A DNA stretch of 6,830 nucleotides from Ruminococcus sp. (GCA_022510985.1 JAFLSL010000058.1:1-6830); one strand, 5' to 3'. Counted from the first letter of the stretch, positions 1 to 4,858 are shown. Made by a program: numbers and translations. The notes: a model not told the origin generated them from the sequence alone.

Positions 1-35
1 GAAAAACCGTAAACGAAATAGTAACTGAAATGTAG
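1..35 (+). CDS. Possible 3' end of an upstream gene (partial)
   Basis: One + strand frame is open from the window edge and reads KTVNEIVTEM before a TAG stop at 33-35. A strong intrinsic terminator begins on the very next base, which is what one expects after the last gene of a transcription unit. The other two + frames stop at 10-12 and 26-28. Ten residues are too few to assign a family or to prove coding, so this rests on the stop/terminator arrangement alone. Confidence 0.35.
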   Translation, partial: KTVNEIVTEM

Positions 36-61
36 AAAAAACTCCCTTTCGGGAGTTTTTT
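36..61 (+). terminator. Intrinsic terminator
   Basis: The stem ACTCCC (41-46) pairs with GGGAGT (51-56) around a TTTC tetraloop. A five-A run on the left (36-40) pairs with a T run on the right (57-61), which also serves as the U tract. It follows the TAG at 33-35 directly, so it most likely ends the upstream + strand gene. The A/T symmetry means it could also stop leftward transcription. Confidence 0.85.
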
Positions 62-62
62 C

Positions 63-75
63 AATTAAGAGTTAA
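63..75. repeat. Inverted copy of the AT-rich repeat core
   Basis: AATTAAGAGTTAA here is the exact reverse complement of 1992-2004, and is followed by a related GAATTAA. The two copies bracket the leuC-leuD transcription unit. Thirteen AT-rich bases could recur by chance, so family membership is tentative. Confidence 0.45.
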
Positions 76-93
76 GAATTAAAAACTTTATTT

Positions 94-130
94 AAAAAGT
101 CGGTAAGTAACAACTTTTACTTACCGACTT
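94..130 (-). terminator. Terminator of the leuC-leuD operon
   Basis: A perfect 14-bp inverted repeat, AAGTCGGTAAGTAA (97-110) and its complement (117-130), encloses a six-base loop. Read on the minus strand it lies 21 bases past the leuD stop and is followed at once by a short T tract (complement of the A run 94-98). Together with the hairpin at 36-61 it insulates two convergent transcription units. Confidence 0.8.
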
Positions 131-151
131 GATTTTTATTATTTCACAAAT

Positions 152-637
152 TTAGTCTTTTATTGAATTGATAAGTCCGCCTTTAGCGATTATGTTTTGG
201 ATAAACTCGGGGAACGGCTCGCCCTGGAATTTTTCGCCTGTCGTTTCGTCGGTAATAACGCCTGTGTTAAAATCGACCGAAACGGTATCGCCGTCCGAGA
301 TAGCCTCAGCCGCCTCGGGACATTCTAAAATCGGAAGTCCGATATTAATTGCGTTGCGGTAGAAAATTCTCGCAAAGCTTGACGCGATTACACAACTTAC
401 GCCGCTCGCCTTGATTGCGATGGGTGCGTGTTCACGAGAAGAACCACAGCCGAAATTCTTAGTCGCAACCATAATGTCGCCGTCGCTTACTTTGTTTACA
501 AATTCCTTATCTATATCCTCCATACAATGAGCAGCAAGCTCCTTGTGAGAGGCTGTGTTCAGATAACGTGCGGGGATAATTACGTCGGTATCGACGTTGT
601 CTCCGAATTTATGTACCTTACCTTTTGCGTTCTGCAT
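152..637 (-). CDS. leuD: 3-isopropylmalate dehydratase small subunit
   Basis: This is the small (swivel-domain) subunit of cytoplasmic isopropylmalate isomerase, which interconverts 2- and 3-isopropylmalate in leucine synthesis as a heterodimer with LeuC. It has 161 residues, the short clostridial/archaeal form rather than the roughly 200-residue proteobacterial one. Visible motifs are [11 protein letters not shown] (16-26), the active-site loop [10 protein letters not shown] (63-72), and [14 protein letters not shown] (89-102). The substrate-selecting loop reads YLNT (25-28), without the Arg of YLRT-type homoaconitases, which favours isopropylmalate. The start is fixed by AAGGAGG at 645-651, seven bases before the ATG. 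That Shine-Dalgarno overlaps the leuC stop codon, and the genes are 12 bp apart, so the two are probably translationally coupled. The family assignment is firm; the exact substrate rests on family resemblance. Confidence 0.95.
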   Translation of the reverse strand: MQNAKGKVHKFGDNVDTDVIIPARYLNTASHKELAAHCMEDIDKEFVNKVSDGDIMVATKNFGCGSSREHAPIAIKASGVSCVIASSFARIFYRNAINIGLPILECPEAAEAISDGDTVSVDFNTGVITDETTGEKFQGEPFPEFIQNIIAKGGLINSIKD

Positions 638-649
638 AGTAACTCCTCC

Positions 650-1915
650 TTAAACCTTAGCGGGATCTGTGATATATCCCGTAACAGCACTTGCCGCCGC
701 AACCGCGGGGGATGCGAGATAAACCTCGCTGTCAACGTGACCCATACGTCCTACAAAGTTGCGGTTTGTTGTTGAAATTGCTTTCTCGCCTGCTGCAAGA
801 ATTCCCATATGACCGCCCAAGCACGGACCGCAAGTTGGAGTTGAAACTACAGCTCCTGCATCTACGAAAATATCGAAAAGTCCTTCGTGCATAGCCTGCT
901 GCCAGATTTTCTGTGTTCCGGGAATTACGATACAACGAACACCTCTTGCGAGCTTTTTGCCCTTCAGAACTTCAGCCGCCGCACGTAAATCGGAAATACG
1001 TCCGTTTGTGCAGGACCCGATAACAACCTGGTCGATTTTTACCTCTGTTTCTCCGATTTCATCAACTGTTCTTGTGTTCTCGGGAAGGTGCGGGAATGAA
1101 ACAGTCGGACGAAGAGTTGATAAATCTATAGTGTATTCTTCGTCATAAACCGCGTCCTCGTCAGGCTCAAATTCTACCGCAACGCCCTGATAACGTCCGT
1201 TGCAGTATTCACGGGTAATATCGTCCACGGGGAAGATACCGTTCTTTGCACCCGCCTCAATCGCCATATTCGCAATACAAAGTCTGTCGTCAATATTTAA
1301 GTATTTTACACCCTCGCCGACAAATTCCATCGACTTGTAGAGTGCACCGTCAACGCCGATTTTTCCGATAATATGAAGGATAACGTCCTTGCCCGAAACG
1401 TAGCCTTCGGGCTTGCCGACTAAGTTGAATTTAATAGCTGCGGGAACTTTAAACCAAGCCTTTCCGCTTATCATACCGGCACACATATCGGTTGAGCCAA
1501 CGCCTGTTGAGAATGCTCCGAGAGCACCGTAGGTACAGGTGTGGGAATCAGCTCCGATACAAAGACATCCGGGACCTACAAGTCCCATTTCGGGTAAAAG
1601 TGCGTGTTCAATTCCCATTGCACCGACGTCGTGATAATTCGTGATATTGTATTTATCGGCAAAGTCACGAACCTGCTTAACCTGGGTAGCCGCTTTGATA
1701 TCCTTGTTGGGGGTAAAGCGGTCCATAATCATTGCGATTTTTGTGTTGTCAAACACAGAGGTCGCGTTGTTTTCTTCAAAAACATTTATCGCAACGGGCG
1801 TTGTAACGTCGTTGCCGAGAACTAAGTCCAATTTCGCCTCAATGAGCTGACCTGCTTTTACCTCGGGCAAGCCTGCGTGAGCGGCGAGAATTTTCTGTGA
1901 CATAGTCATTCCCAT
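650..1915 (-). CDS. leuC: 3-isopropylmalate dehydratase large subunit
   Basis: This is the large, [4Fe-4S]-cluster subunit of isopropylmalate isomerase (aconitase superfamily), partner of LeuD just downstream. It has 421 residues, matching the roughly 420-residue archaeal/clostridial class. The cluster ligands are visible: Cys302 in VIGSCTNGR, and Cys362 and Cys365 in [11 protein letters not shown]. Other family motifs are [20 protein letters not shown] (121-140) and [11 protein letters not shown] (383-393). I chose the ATG at 1913-1915 (protein begins [15 protein letters not shown]). The in-frame ATG at 1922-1924 directly abuts AAGGAG, leaving no room for ribosome spacing, whereas 1915 gives 9 bases. 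Relatives in this family (isopropylmalate, homoaconitate and dimethylmalate dehydratases) are hard to separate by sequence alone. leuA and leuB are not in the window. Confidence 0.95.
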   Translation of the reverse strand: MGMTMSQKILAAHAGLPEVKAGQLIEAKLDLVLGNDVTTPVAINVFEENNATSVFDNTKIAMIMDRFTPNKDIKAATQVKQVRDFADKYNITNYHDVGAMGIEHALLPEMGLVGPGCLCIGADSHTCTYGALGAFSTGVGSTDMCAGMISGKAWFKVPAAIKFNLVGKPEGYVSGKDVILHIIGKIGVDGALYKSMEFVGEGVKYLNIDDRLCIANMAIEAGAKNGIFPVDDITREYCNGRYQGVAVEFEPDEDAVYDEEYTIDLSTLRPTVSFPHLPENTRTVDEIGETEVKIDQVVIGSCTNGRISDLRAAAEVLKGKKLARGVRCIVIPGTQKIWQQAMHEGLFDIFVDAGAVVSTPTCGPCLGGHMGILAAGEKAISTTNRNFVGRMGHVDSEVYLASPAVAAASAVTGYITDPAKV

Positions 1916-1924
1916 AATCAACAT

Positions 1925-1930
1925 CTCCTT
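1925..1930 (-). promoter_or_regulatory. leuC ribosome binding site deciding the start
   Basis: AAGGAG on the minus strand (complement of 1925-1930) touches the upstream ATG at 1922-1924 and lies 9 bases from the ATG at 1913-1915. Normal spacing therefore selects the downstream start. Confidence 0.75.
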
Positions 1931-1981
1931 TTTAAGTAAGTATCAAGAGAAAAATTAAGATGAATTACCGGTTTATACTAG

Positions 1982-2009
1982 CTCTTAATTATTAACTCTT
2001 AATTATTAA
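1982..2009. repeat. 14-bp perfect tandem repeat (2 copies)
   Basis: Two exact consecutive copies of CTCTTAATTATTAA occupy 1982-1995 and 1996-2009. On the minus strand they fall in the presumed leuC leader. The core TTAACTCTTAATT (1992-2004) recurs exactly in inverted orientation at 63-75, on the other side of the leuCD operon. Confidence 0.8.
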
Positions 2010-2017
2010 TTTTATTT

Positions 2018-2026
2018 ATTATCTCA
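2018..2026 (-). promoter_or_regulatory. Candidate leuC promoter (extended -10)
   Basis: On the minus strand, TGAGATAAT combines an extended -10 TG (2025-2026), one base, and the hexamer GATAAT (2018-2023; 5 of 6 to consensus). No good -35 lies 16-18 bases upstream, as is common for activator-dependent promoters. Transcription would begin near 2011, giving a leader of about 95 bases. No T-box signature or other riboswitch is evident in that leader. An alternative -10, TATAAA just below the tandem repeat, has no -35 and no extended motif. Confidence 0.4.
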
Positions 2027-2033
2027 TATCCCC

Positions 2034-2063
2034 TTGAAAAAAGATTGTAAACTATGCTACAAT
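2034..2063 (+). promoter_or_regulatory. Promoter of the CRP/FNR-family regulator gene
   Basis: TTGAAA (2034-2039) and TACAAT (2058-2063) are separated by 18 bases, with an extended -10 TG at 2055-2056. Transcription would start near 2070, leaving a 25-base leader with AAGGTG (2082-2087) seven bases before the ATG. The -10 is also the right arm of the dyad at 2044-2063. Confidence 0.75.
2044..2063. promoter_or_regulatory. Candidate CRP/FNR-family operator, ATTGTA-N8-TACAAT
   Basis: A perfect 6+6 bp inverted repeat with an 8-bp spacer lies between leuC and the divergent regulator gene. Its inner part, TGTAA-N6-CTACA, keeps the 16-bp half-site geometry of CRP boxes (TGTGA-N6-TCACA). It covers the regulator's -10, centred near -16.5, a repressing position. 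It is centred near -42.5 of the candidate leuC promoter, which is typical of class II activation. Binding is inferred, not shown. Confidence 0.5.
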
Positions 2064-2094
2064 TTAAGCAATAAATCATCCAAGGTGATATCTA

Positions 2095-2739
2095 ATGGAA
2101 AACAATTCACATATCAATAAAAAATTGCAGACAATTTTCGAGGGCGAAACACCCGTCAAAAAAATTTCCAAGGGCGAGATTATCTATCATCAAGGGGATA
2201 AAGCCGACTGCTTTTATTACCTTAAAAAAGGCAGGGTGCGTGTAGTTATGACCTCTGCTGACGGAATGGAAAAAACTCTCTCGACAGCGTCGCACGGCGA
2301 GATTTTAGGCGAGGCGGCGTTTTTTGATAAAATGCCGAGGGTAAGCTCTGCGTGTGCGGTAACAAATATTGAGATTGTTGCCGTAAACGAACGAAAACTG
2401 CTCTCACTGATTCGTGAAAAGCCCGAGCTTGCACTTGAGCTGCTTGAAATTCTGGCAAAGAGAATCCGCCATCTCTCGAACCAGATTGACTCAATGGCGT
2501 TTATGAAGGCCGACGGCAGAATCGCTCAGCTTTTAATTCAGGATATTCGAAGTAAAAAGAATAAAAAGAGTGTAAACCTCACTCACGAGGAAATTGCGGG
2601 TATTGTCGGCGTATCGAGAGTAACGGTCAGCAAAATTTTAAACCGCTTTAAACGAATGGGTATTTTAAAAACCGAGTACGGTAAAATTTTAATTTTAAAC
2701 ACCGAAATGCTCGAAAAAATAAGTCACGGCAAAAATTAA
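2095..2739 (+). CDS. CRP/FNR-family transcriptional regulator
   Basis: A 214-residue regulator with an N-terminal cyclic-nucleotide-binding-type beta barrel (about 20-105), a long dimerisation helix (about 108-140) and a C-terminal helix-turn-helix (LTHEEIAGIVGVSRVTVSKIL, about 162-182). The cassette that binds the cAMP phosphate in CRP is recognisable at 68-88 (GEILGE..F..MPRVSS), but the canonical Arg-Ser pair reads Arg82-Val83. There is no N-terminal cysteine cluster as in FNR; the only cysteines are 39 and 87. Cyclic AMP or an Fe-S cluster are therefore both doubtful ligands. In the recognition helix, the Arg-Glu-...-Arg of CRP (180/181/185) reads Arg175-Val176-...-Lys180, suggesting a different DNA target. 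The gene has its own promoter, Shine-Dalgarno and terminator, so it is monocistronic and divergent from leuCD. The effector is unknown. Confidence 0.9.
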   Translation: MENNSHINKKLQTIFEGETPVKKISKGEIIYHQGDKADCFYYLKKGRVRVVMTSADGMEKTLSTASHGEILGEAAFFDKMPRVSSACAVTNIEIVAVNERKLLSLIREKPELALELLEILAKRIRHLSNQIDSMAFMKADGRIAQLLIQDIRSKKNKKSVNLTHEEIAGIVGVSRVTVSKILNRFKRMGILKTEYGKILILNTEMLEKISHGKN

Positions 2740-2750
2740 AGCTATAAACA

Positions 2751-2783
2751 ATAAAGCGTGCAATCTGCACGCTTTATATTTTT
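2751..2783 (+). terminator. Terminator of the CRP/FNR-family gene
   Basis: A perfect 12-bp stem, ATAAAGCGTGCA (2751-2762) with TGCACGCTTTAT (2766-2777), closes a three-base loop and runs into ATTTTT. It starts 11 bases after the stop codon. Confidence 0.9.
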
Positions 2784-2866
2784 CATTTGGGTTTAGAAAT
2801 TTAAAACCGGAATATCCACGCTTGACGTAGAGAATTAATAACTGAACTCTTACAAAAACTTGGTTA

Positions 2867-2872
2867 TATAAT
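2867..2872 (+). promoter_or_regulatory. Orphan consensus -10 (TATAAT)
   Basis: A perfect TATAAT lies in the gene-poor stretch after the regulator's terminator. No good -35 is correctly spaced: TTGACG at 2822-2827 is 39 bases away, and TGAACT at 2843-2848 is a weak candidate with an 18-base spacer. A transcript from about 2879 would cross the short ORF at 2930-3001 and run antisense into the end of the gene at 2985-3497. The downstream leader shows no recognisable RNA family. Confidence 0.35.
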
Positions 2873-2929
2873 AAAAGTCTACAGCAGAACCTATCCTATC
2901 TATCCAAAGTAAGATATAGAAAAAAACGT

Positions 2930-3001
2930 ATGGGGGATATGAATTTTAAAGAGGGAATGCACGGACTTACGTGGGTATTTAAAATCATCGGTTGTCGTTA
3001 G
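2930..3001 (+). pseudogene. Very short ORF, possible 5' remnant of a regulator gene
   Basis: A frame from ATG 2930 (with a further in-frame ATG at 2939) reads 23 residues to TAG at 2999-3001, including MNFKEGMHGLTW and ending FKIIGCR. It lies about 50 bases downstream of the orphan TATAAT. The G-rich GGGGGA at 2932-2937 is too close to either ATG to be a normal Shine-Dalgarno. Its last 17 bases overlap the convergent gene. The pattern TW.FKIIG loosely recalls the start of HxlR-type regulators, where 'IGGKWK' would follow. If so, this is the stub left by a deletion. It may equally be non-coding. Confidence 0.2.
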
Positions 3002-3497
3002 GTCTGCGGATTGTAATTCCGCAGGCATCGGCTTTTCCCTCATATTTTTTCAGCTCTTTTTTCTTGAAAATATCCTTCTTTTTAAAATTATGGTTATCCT
3101 CAATTATAAGCTGTTTTATTCCGACAGGGTCAATCCTTCTTGCTCCTGTTGCACCGATACACACAAAATACTCTCCCTTATCGGTTATTACAGTAGCGTA
3201 AGCACGGAATATGTTTCCTGTTTCGTGGAAAACAACAAGGTCCTCTGCTTTTACGAATTTTCCCTGATAAAATTCCTTAATCTCCTCAATGCCCTGATTT
3301 ATATTTCCCTCTTCACTTTCGTTCAGTGCCTGCTCGGTAAACAGGCTCTCCAGCTCGTCGGGGTTTTCAAGCGATTTTATCGTTGTGTTAAAAAGCTCCT
3401 CGATTTTTGCGGGATTATTGCCCAAAAAGAAAATCGTGCTGCCAAACAAAACAATCGCTAAGACAATATAGACAATAATTGTAATTATTTTTTTCAT
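2985..3497 (-). CDS. Membrane-anchored protein resembling DUF5104
   Basis: A 170-residue protein with a single hydrophobic N-terminal segment (about 4-25) after MKK, and no lipobox cysteine. It is probably anchored in the membrane with the remainder outside the cell. An acidic linker (about 43-75) is followed by a compact alpha/beta-looking domain (about 70-135: EIKEFYQGKF...YATVITDKGEYFVCIG...VGIKQLII) and a Lys-rich tail (139-152). The run 'helix, F-Q-G-K, TDKGEY, VGI-L' resembles DUF5104-type small exported proteins of Firmicutes, recalled from memory and with no known function. I chose the ATG at 3495-3497, ten bases from AAGGA (3508-3512). The in-frame GTG at 3506 is only one base from that site. 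No clean terminator follows the stop. Confidence 0.75.
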   Translation of the reverse strand: MKKIITIIVYIVLAIVLFGSTIFFLGNNPAKIEELFNTTIKSLENPDELESLFTEQALNESEEGNINQGIEEIKEFYQGKFVKAEDLVVFHETGNIFRAYATVITDKGEYFVCIGATGARRIDPVGIKQLIIEDNHNFKKKDIFKKKELKKYEGKADACGITIRRPNDNR

Positions 3498-3536
3498 TTT
3501 AAACACGTCCTTGTTTTTCGTAATTCAGCTTTATCC

Positions 3537-3564
3537 ATTATATACCAAGCAAATTATTTGTCAA
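3537..3564 (-). promoter_or_regulatory. Promoter of the DUF5104-like gene
   Basis: On the minus strand TTGACA (complement of 3559-3564) and TATAAT (complement of 3537-3542) both match consensus perfectly, 16 bases apart. The leader is about 33 bases. This is the closest match to consensus in the window, suggesting constitutive housekeeping expression. Confidence 0.85.
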
Positions 3565-3583
3565 TAAAGCATTCGCAGAAAAC

Positions 3584-3615
3584 AAAAATCGGTCGGGTTA
3601 TAATTACCTGACCGA
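3584..3615 (-). terminator. Terminator of the 50-residue membrane protein gene
   Basis: Arms TCGGTCGGGT (3589-3598) and ACCTGACCGA (3606-3615) pair, apart from one A-C mismatch on the minus strand (a G-U pair on the plus strand). A T5 tract follows on the minus strand (complement of 3584-3588). It lies 10 bases beyond the TAA at 3626-3628. Confidence 0.7.
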
Positions 3616-3625
3616 CAAATTCCTT

Positions 3626-3778
3626 TTACTCAATTGAGCTTTCGAGGTAGTTCATAAGCTCCTCTTCGTCCTTTTTCTGTTTCTCGCGAACGATAAAGAA
3701 CGCTGTAAGTGCCGCACTCGCTGCAGCTACAAAGGAGATAATCCCGATAATAAATCCTAATTTACCTTTCTTTTCCAT
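3626..3778 (-). CDS. Small single-pass membrane protein, 50 residues
   Basis: A short gene beginning MEKKGKLGFIIG and ending in an acidic tail (NYLESSIE). A Lys-rich start is followed by one hydrophobic helix (about 7-30, FIIGIISFVAAASAALTAFF) and a highly charged segment (31-42, with REKQKKDEEE). The positive-inside rule is not decisive, because both flanks carry Lys/Arg. The overall look is that of small YtxH-like envelope proteins, but no family motif is certain. The case for a real gene is strong: GGGAGG (3785-3790) lies six bases before the ATG, a promoter lies upstream, and a terminator follows 10 bases past the stop. The function is unknown. Confidence 0.75.
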   Translation of the reverse strand: MEKKGKLGFIIGIISFVAAASAALTAFFIVREKQKKDEEELMNYLESSIE

Positions 3779-3841
3779 AATTAACCTCCCGAAATCAGAC
3801 TTTATTCGTTTAGATTAGTATTTGTAATATATTCTATATTT

Positions 3842-3869
3842 ATAATAACAGTTTTTTTGAAAAAGTCAA
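3842..3869 (-). promoter_or_regulatory. Promoter of the 50-residue membrane protein gene
   Basis: On the minus strand TTGACT (complement of 3864-3869) and TATTAT (complement of 3842-3847) are 16 bases apart, with an extended -10 TG one base before the hexamer. The leader is about 57 bases. Confidence 0.65.
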
Positions 3870-3884
3870 CAGTTTTAAAGGCGT

Positions 3885-3919
3885 AAAAAAAGAAATTCCC
3901 GACCTTAAAAGATCGGGAA
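3885..3919 (-). terminator. rpsT terminator
   Basis: Arms TTCCCGACC (3896-3904) and GATCGGGAA (3911-3919) form a nine-pair stem with one wobble and a six-base loop. On the minus strand a T-rich tract (complement of 3885-3895) follows. It begins 17 bases past the rpsT stop. Confidence 0.85.
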
Positions 3920-3936
3920 AAAACGCATTAATTTAA

Positions 3937-4197
3937 TTATGCACAAGCGTTAAGACGCTTTGCGAGATTTGACTTGCTTCTTGCTGCTTTGTTCTTGTGA
4001 AGGATACCCTTAGCCGCAGCCTGGTCAATCTTCTTTACAGCAAAGCTAACTGCCTCAGCCTTATTATCAGCGTTAGTATCAATAGCAATATAAGCTTTCT
4101 TGATTGCAGTCTTGAGTGCAGACTTAGTTTCTTTATTCTGAGCTGTTTTTGTAGCAATAACCTTAACACGCTTCTTAGCTGATTTAATGTTAGGCAT
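3937..4197 (-). CDS. rpsT: Small ribosomal subunit protein bS20
   Basis: An 86-residue, Lys/Ala-rich protein of the usual bS20 length, which binds 16S rRNA at the base of the 30S subunit. The diagnostic start [11 protein letters not shown], the [11 protein letters not shown] segment (25-35), and the C-terminal [24 protein letters not shown] block (60-83) are all present. A strong AAGGAGG (4205-4211) lies seven bases before the ATG. It has its own promoter and terminator, so it is monocistronic, as is common for rpsT. No leader structure suggestive of autoregulation was found. Confidence 0.97.
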   Translation of the reverse strand: MPNIKSAKKRVKVIATKTAQNKETKSALKTAIKKAYIAIDTNADNKAEAVSFAVKKIDQAAAKGILHKNKAARSKSNLAKRLNACA

Positions 4198-4251
4198 TGT
4201 CGCACCTCCTTAAAAAGTAAAAATCTTAATTTCTTTAGTCACGTACATATG

Positions 4252-4280
4252 ATAATAACATTAATAATTATAAAATGCAA
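4252..4280 (-). promoter_or_regulatory. rpsT promoter
   Basis: On the minus strand TTGCAT (complement of 4275-4280) and TATTAT (complement of 4252-4257) are 17 bases apart, with an extended -10 TG. The transcript would start near 4245, giving a leader of about 48 bases. Confidence 0.7.
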
Positions 4281-4334
4281 GTGTTTTTCTGAAATTTTTT
4301 CAAAATTTTAAAAATTCTTTCTAAGCGAGACCCT

Positions 4335-4598
4335 TCACTGCTTGGGTTTTTTCTTAATCATTATATATATTATAACTAAAACGGCGAGGAAAACCAAACA
4401 AATTCCTCTGAAAACGATATTATAAGCCCCCGCAAACATATCAAACGCGGTTAGATTATTTATTAAGTTCCACGCAAACATAAACACAAAAAATCCGCCT
4501 AATATATATAGTATAGGGCTTATTTTTCGGGCAGAATAAATTAAGTAAATCGCAAGTGCCCCCCAAACTACAAGGTACATTATATCCTTAATCTCCAT
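4335..4598 (-). CDS. Small three-helix membrane protein, hypothetical
   Basis: An 87-residue hydrophobic protein starting MEIKDIMYLVVWGALA. Three likely membrane helices lie at about 6-22, 27-47 and 61-82, and the protein ends in a basic tail, KKKPKQ. I do not recognise a family. The ATG at 4596-4598 was chosen because AGAGG (4606-4610) sits seven bases upstream. The further in-frame ATG at 4617-4619 lies before the predicted transcription start (about 4613), so it cannot be used from this promoter. The gene is divergent from the heat-shock operon and upstream of rpsT, which has its own promoter 54 bases beyond this stop. No convincing terminator separates them, so some read-through into rpsT is possible. 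Confidence 0.65.
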   Translation of the reverse strand: MEIKDIMYLVVWGALAIYLIYSARKISPILYILGGFFVFMFAWNLINNLTAFDMFAGAYNIVFRGICLVFLAVLVIIYIMIKKKPKQ

Positions 4599-4603
4599 AA
4601 GCT

Positions 4604-4610
4604 CACCTCT
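4604..4610 (-). promoter_or_regulatory. Ribosome binding site deciding a start
   Basis: AGAGGTG on the minus strand precedes the ATG at 4596-4598 by normal spacing. It lies downstream of, not upstream of, the alternative ATG at 4617-4619, so it supports the shorter 87-residue product. Confidence 0.65.
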
Positions 4611-4619
4611 TCGACACAT

Positions 4620-4648
4620 ATTATAGGTATAAAGTCCTTTAAAGTCAA
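4620..4648 (-). promoter_or_regulatory. Promoter of the three-helix membrane protein gene
   Basis: On the minus strand TTGACT (complement of 4643-4648) and a perfect TATAAT (complement of 4620-4625) are 17 bases apart. The leader would be only about 14 bases. An imperfect dyad, AGGCAGCTTGCAGCCT (4658-4673), lies 10 bases upstream of the -35. Confidence 0.85.
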
Positions 4649-4729
4649 TACAAAATCAGGCAGCTTGCAGCCTCAAAATGTACAAAATGTTGTTTTTGTG
4701 AAAAGTTGGAAAAAATTTTTTGAATTGCC

Positions 4730-4758
4730 TTGACTTTTTCTGACTTTGGTGCTAAATT
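4730..4758 (+). promoter_or_regulatory. Promoter of the hrcA-grpE-dnaK operon
   Basis: TTGACT (4730-4735) and TAAATT (4753-4758, 4 of 6) are 17 bases apart, with an extended -10 TG at 4750-4751. Transcription would start near 4765, just before CIRCE. This is a vegetative sigma-A-type promoter, as expected for a class I heat-shock operon governed by a repressor rather than an alternative sigma factor. Confidence 0.7.
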
Positions 4759-4772
4759 AGTAAATGTATTAA

Positions 4773-4799
4773 TTAGCACTCTCGACACTCGAGTGCTAA
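4773..4799. promoter_or_regulatory. CIRCE operator (HrcA binding site)
   Basis: The sequence is exactly TTAGCACTC-N9-GAGTGCTAA, the canonical CIRCE consensus with no mismatch. The arms extend two further bases each way (4771-4801). It begins about eight bases after the predicted transcription start, so HrcA would block initiation or early elongation, and the site also forms a hairpin in the mRNA leader. It lies 60 bases before the hrcA start, which gives direct autoregulation. Confidence 0.98.
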
Positions 4800-4858
4800 T
4801 TTGTGAAAATTCCGTTTTATGCGGAAAGGATATACAGTCTGACGGGAGATTTAAAGTT

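Noticed and set aside
732..935. Open frames inside leuC, leuD and other genes in alternative frames (for example 732-935 and 1604-1850)
   Set aside because: They are shadows of well-conserved genes, with low-complexity or Arg/Cys/Ser-skewed translations and no ribosome binding sites.
1925..2020. T-box or other riboswitch in the leuC leader
   Set aside because: The leader is under 100 bases, AT-rich and repetitive. No T-box TGGNACCGCG-type sequence, leader peptide with Leu codons, or antiterminator/terminator pair is visible.
2095..2739. Fe-S-containing FNR or classical cAMP-CRP identity for the regulator
   Set aside because: There is no N-terminal cysteine cluster, and the Arg-Ser pair of the cAMP cassette is not conserved. 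Only the broad family can be supported.
2878..2984. Known structured RNA (6S, riboswitch or tmRNA-type) downstream of the orphan -10
   Set aside because: No family-specific conserved core is recognisable, and pairing is limited to one weak nested hairpin.
3498..3506. GTG start at 3506 for the DUF5104-like gene
   Set aside because: It lies one base from the AAGGA ribosome binding site. The ATG at 3497 has workable spacing and starts a normal MKK-hydrophobic signal anchor.
4321..4334. Intrinsic terminator after the three-helix membrane protein gene
   Set aside because: Only 4-bp stems (ACCC/GGGT or AAGC/GCTT) can be drawn, and no stable GC stem directly precedes a T tract.
4730..4858. N-terminal extension of hrcA from a TTG at 4730
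   Set aside because: The extension would translate the promoter -35, -10 and CIRCE, and lies largely upstream of the predicted transcript start. The HrcA family begins at the ATG at 4859.
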